NCBI GenBank assembly: GCA_040756415.1
Contig: JBFLYZ010000071.1
Coordinates: 1 to 17,025 of the forward strand
DNA length: 17,025 bases
DNA from: JBFLYZ01 sp040756415
GTDB lineage: Bacteria; Bacteroidota; Bacteroidia; JADZBD01
Direction of reading: 5' to 3'
The notes beneath the pieces were generated by a model that did no database searches, had not been told where the DNA came from, and worked only from the letters and a program-made list of their open reading frames with translations. How positions within the stretch are numbered: the first letter of the stretch is position 1; the number at the start of each line of letters is the position of its first letter. Shown here piece by piece: positions 14,721-17,025 of the stretch. A program made the position numbers and the translations under genes.

Positions 14721-15782
14721 ATGAAAAAACTACTTACCCTCAGCATCAGCATATTGATCTTTGCCGGCCTGGCCCCGGGCCAGACCAAGACCGATACCGA
14801 TGACCCCCTCCTGAAAAGCGGCAAGCAAAAATATGACGCCAAGAACTACCAGGGAGCCATGCAGGATTTCAGCGCCCTGATCAACAAGAACGATGCGCAG
14901 ACCAAGAGCTACCTCAAGAAGAAGGCCGATTACGATAAGCTCACCGAGTATGAAAAGGCCCTGATCGAGAGCGCTGAACTGCTTACCGACCGCCCCGACC
15001 TGGCCAAGCCCTATTATTACAGGGGTATGTGCTACCTGGGCCTGGGCAATAAGACCAATGCCTCAAAGGATTTTGATATGGCCATAAGCATACTTCCCAA
15101 GTACGCTGATGCCATGTACGAGCGGGCCAGCCTGAAGATGCAGGAAGGCAAGAAGGACGAGGCCTGCATCGAGATGCGCGCTGCGGCCGACCTGGGCAGC
15201 GAAAAGGCCAAGGACGCTTTTGAGGACAATTTCTGCTGGAGCGCCAGCATGAACTATGTGAAGGAAGGCACCACCAAGCTGAACCTGGCCCAGTATGACG
15301 CGGCCATCATCGATTTCAACCTGGCCATCAAGCTCAGCCCCGATTCAGCGGGCATCTACATCAAGCGCGGGCAGTGCTGGTACGGCCTGGGCAAGTTCGA
15401 CAAGGCCATTCTGGATTTTACCAAGGCCATCTCGCTTGACGAGAACAAGCCGGAATACTATTACCGCAGGGGACTGGCCTTTTACAGCCAGGAGAAGTTC
15501 AAGGAAGCTTCAGAGGATTTCGGAAGGGCCGTTAAGCTGGACCAGAACTATGCTGACGCCTGGCTCTACCGCGCGTATTGCAGCGAGGGGCTGAACAATC
15601 CCAAGGATGCCCTGTATAATTACGGGCAGGTGATCCGTATCAAGCCCGATGACGGCTTGGCCTATTACAAGCGCGGGCTGCTCAAGCGCGATATGAAGGA
15701 TAAGACCTGCTGCTCGGACTTCAAGAAATCCGCTGCGCTCGGCTACGAGGATGCCCAGGCCGATGCGGAAGGATGTAAATAA
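14721..15782 (+). CDS. Exported tetratricopeptide-repeat protein
   Basis: The 353-residue protein has a signal peptide (MKKLLTLSISILIFAGLAPG, cleavage before Q21). About eight TPR-like helix pairs follow: 31-56, 96-127, 130-158, 180-207, 212-241, 246-275, 280-308 and a partial, Sel1-like one at 312-345. Typical repeat text is AIIDFNLAIKLSPDSAGIYIKRG and AILDFTKAISLDENKPEYYYRRG. A charged stretch (60-82) separates the first repeat from the rest. TPR arrays bind other proteins, so a periplasmic scaffold is likely; no partner is indicated by neighbours. Cys pairs (104/149, 172/219, 330/331, 352) might form disulfides. It is monocistronic with a clear terminator. Confidence 0.88.
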   Translation: MKKLLTLSISILIFAGLAPGQTKTDTDDPLLKSGKQKYDAKNYQGAMQDFSALINKNDAQTKSYLKKKADYDKLTEYEKALIESAELLTDRPDLAKPYYYRGMCYLGLGNKTNASKDFDMAISILPKYADAMYERASLKMQEGKKDEACIEMRAAADLGSEKAKDAFEDNFCWSASMNYVKEGTTKLNLAQYDAAIIDFNLAIKLSPDSAGIYIKRGQCWYGLGKFDKAILDFTKAISLDENKPEYYYRRGLAFYSQEKFKEASEDFGRAVKLDQNYADAWLYRAYCSEGLNNPKDALYNYGQVIRIKPDDGLAYYKRGLLKRDMKDKTCCSDFKKSAALGYEDAQADAEGCK

Positions 15783-15802
15783 ACATGCTTTTTCACCATG
15801 CA

Positions 15803-15836
15803 AAGCCCTAAGTACTTAACTTAGGGCTTGTTTTTT
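15803..15836 (+). terminator. Strong intrinsic terminator directly before pyrD
   Basis: An 11-bp perfect stem AAGCCCTAAGT / ACTTAGGGCTT (15803-15813 with 15819-15829) has a 5-nt loop. It is followed by G and six T. It ends the TPR transcript 20 nt after its stop. The T-tract runs directly into the pyrD ATG at 15837. Confidence 0.9.
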
Positions 15837-16877
15837 ATGTATAAGGCCCTCATCCGTCCTCTCCTTTTTCTTCTCTCTCCCGAATCGGCACACCATTTTG
15901 TCTTTTCATGCCTGAAGTTCTTTTTCCGCCTACCGGGCATTGCCGCCATCTGCAGGGCCTGCTATACGGTGAACGATAAAAGGCTTGAACGAAAGCTTTT
16001 CGGATTGAATTTCCCGAACCCCGTAGGGCTGGCTGCCGGCTTCGATAAGGATGCCAGGCTGTTCGAAGAGCTGGGCTGCTTCGGCTTCGGCTTCATCGAG
16101 GTGGGAACCGTTACGCCAAAGCCCCAGCCGGGCAACGATAAGCCCCGCATGTTCCGCCTGCCGCAGGACCAGGCGCTGATCAACCGCATGGGCTTTAACA
16201 ACGAGGGCGTGGAAGCCATGGTAAAGCGGCTGCGCGGCAGAAAGGATTTCAGGGTGATCATTGGGGGTAACATAGGAAAGAACAAGGCCACCCCCAATGA
16301 AAAGGCCATGGATGACTATGAGCATTGCTTTGAAAAACTATCCGGCCTGGTCGATTATTTCGTAGTGAACGTGAGCTCGCCCAACACACCCAACCTGCGC
16401 GAGCTGCAGGACAGGGAGCCGCTTACCCGTTTGCTCTCGCGGCTGAAAACCCTCAACGCGCAAAAGGAAAGGCCAAAGCCCATCCTGCTCAAGATCGCTC
16501 CCGACCTGGGCGATAGCCAGCTCGATGATATTATTGCCATTGTAAGGGAAACCGGGATAGATGGCGTGGTGGCCACCAACACCACCATTGCGAGGGCCGG
16601 GCTCAGGACACCCGAAGCGGAAGTGCAGCAAAAAGGCAGCGGAGGATTGAGCGGGAAGCCATTGGCGCAACGCTCGACCGAGGTGATCAGGTACCTTTCG
16701 GAAAAATCAGGAAATAGTTTTCCCATTATCGCCAGCGGGGGAATACATACCGCGGAGGATGCGATCGAAAAACTGAAGGCGGGAGCAAGCCTGGTACAGG
16801 TGTATACGGGGTTTATTTACGAGGGACCGGGAATTGCGAAAGAGATATGTAAAGGACTGTTGAAATATGAGATGTGA
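15837..16877 (+). CDS. pyrD: Dihydroorotate dehydrogenase (quinone), class 2
   Basis: This membrane-associated flavoenzyme of pyrimidine synthesis oxidises dihydroorotate to orotate and passes electrons to quinone. The 346-residue product has the class 2 N-terminal helix (YKALIRPLLFLLSPESAHHF), then NPVGLAAGFDKDA and GFGFIEVGTVTPKPQPGNDKPRMFRL. INRMGFNNEG, VNVSSPNTPNLREL (the Ser is the usual class 2 base), KIAPDL, ATNTT, GGLSGKPL and ASGGIHTAEDA follow, ending with ASLVQVYTGFIYEGP. The frame extends three codons to a TTG, but ATG 15837 matches the family start. There is no room for a leader after the terminator. The stop is followed 15 nt later by the heptamer array. Confidence 0.96.
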   Translation: MYKALIRPLLFLLSPESAHHFVFSCLKFFFRLPGIAAICRACYTVNDKRLERKLFGLNFPNPVGLAAGFDKDARLFEELGCFGFGFIEVGTVTPKPQPGNDKPRMFRLPQDQALINRMGFNNEGVEAMVKRLRGRKDFRVIIGGNIGKNKATPNEKAMDDYEHCFEKLSGLVDYFVVNVSSPNTPNLRELQDREPLTRLLSRLKTLNAQKERPKPILLKIAPDLGDSQLDDIIAIVRETGIDGVVATNTTIARAGLRTPEAEVQQKGSGGLSGKPLAQRSTEVIRYLSEKSGNSFPIIASGGIHTAEDAIEKLKAGASLVQVYTGFIYEGPGIAKEICKGLLKYEM

Positions 16878-16891
16878 AATATGAAACCTGC

Positions 16892-17025
16892 AATCTGTAA
16901 TCTGTAATCTGTAATCTGTAATCTGTAATCTGTAATCTGTAATCTGTAATCTGTAATCTGTAATCTGTAATCTGTAATCTGTAATCTGTAATCTGTAATC
17001 TGTAATCTGTAATCTGTAATCTGTA
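16892..17025. repeat. Heptanucleotide tandem repeat (AATCTGT)n, GATTACA on the other strand
   Basis: At least 19 uninterrupted perfect copies of the 7-bp unit fill the last 134 bases and run off the window. A degenerate unit (AACCTGC) precedes it. Plus-strand frames all contain TAA. The minus strand has no stop in any frame and would read a seven-residue repeat T-D-Y-R-L-Q-I. Just before it, TGAAATATGA occurs twice (16861-16870 and 16875-16884), the first copy within the end of pyrD. Confidence 0.97.

Noticed and set aside
15828..15836. TTG start for pyrD inside the terminator
   Set aside because: The added residues do not belong to the family, while the ATG at 15837 aligns with the known class 2 N-terminus.
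16892..17025. CRISPR array
   Set aside because: The unit is 7 bp with no spacers and there are no cas genes.

Overview
The window looks like a chromosomal piece of a Bacteroidota bacterium, plausibly Chitinophagales/Sphingobacteriales-like (inference). The evidence is two proteins with gliding-motility/type IX secretion (T9SS) type B C-terminal domains, an SprB-like repeat, repeated TAnnTTTG promoter boxes of the Bacteroidota type lying close to start codons, and several lipoproteins and outer-membrane barrels. No phage, transposase, CRISPR array, tRNA or rRNA was found.

Layout. 1-258 has no gene but holds a strongly structured multi-branched region of unknown identity (36-186). 259-3622 (minus) carries a Gfo/Idh/MocA oxidoreductase, a lipoprotein and a polyprenyl-phosphate sugar-phosphate transferase that probably starts a surface polysaccharide. 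3713-5362 (plus) has pcm and an outer-membrane barrel protein, ending at a strong bidirectional terminator. 5459-7417 (minus) has a DtxR-family metalloregulator, a ZIP metal transporter and smpB. 7498-10357 (plus) is a tightly coupled three-gene operon: di-haem oxidoreductase lipoprotein, Rieske lipoprotein and barrel protein. 10354-14491 (minus) has a small exported protein, a T9SS cargo protein, an anti-sigma-like membrane protein with PKD and T9SS type B domains, and its ECF-type sigma factor. 14721-16877 (plus) has a TPR protein and pyrD. From 16892 to the end is a pure 7-bp tandem repeat.

The most coherent system is the metal regulon. A 16-bp palindrome (7449-7464) sits midway between two outward-facing promoter boxes, where DtxR-family operators would act. 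It can control both the regulator/ZIP operon and the haem/Rieske/barrel operon. This predicts a metal-responsive (iron or manganese) envelope redox module. The second coherent unit is the sigma factor overlapping an anti-sigma-like protein that has an unusual T9SS-type ending. The most unexplained items are the structured element at 36-186 and the heptamer array. All functional calls come from reading motifs; no search or folding program was run.
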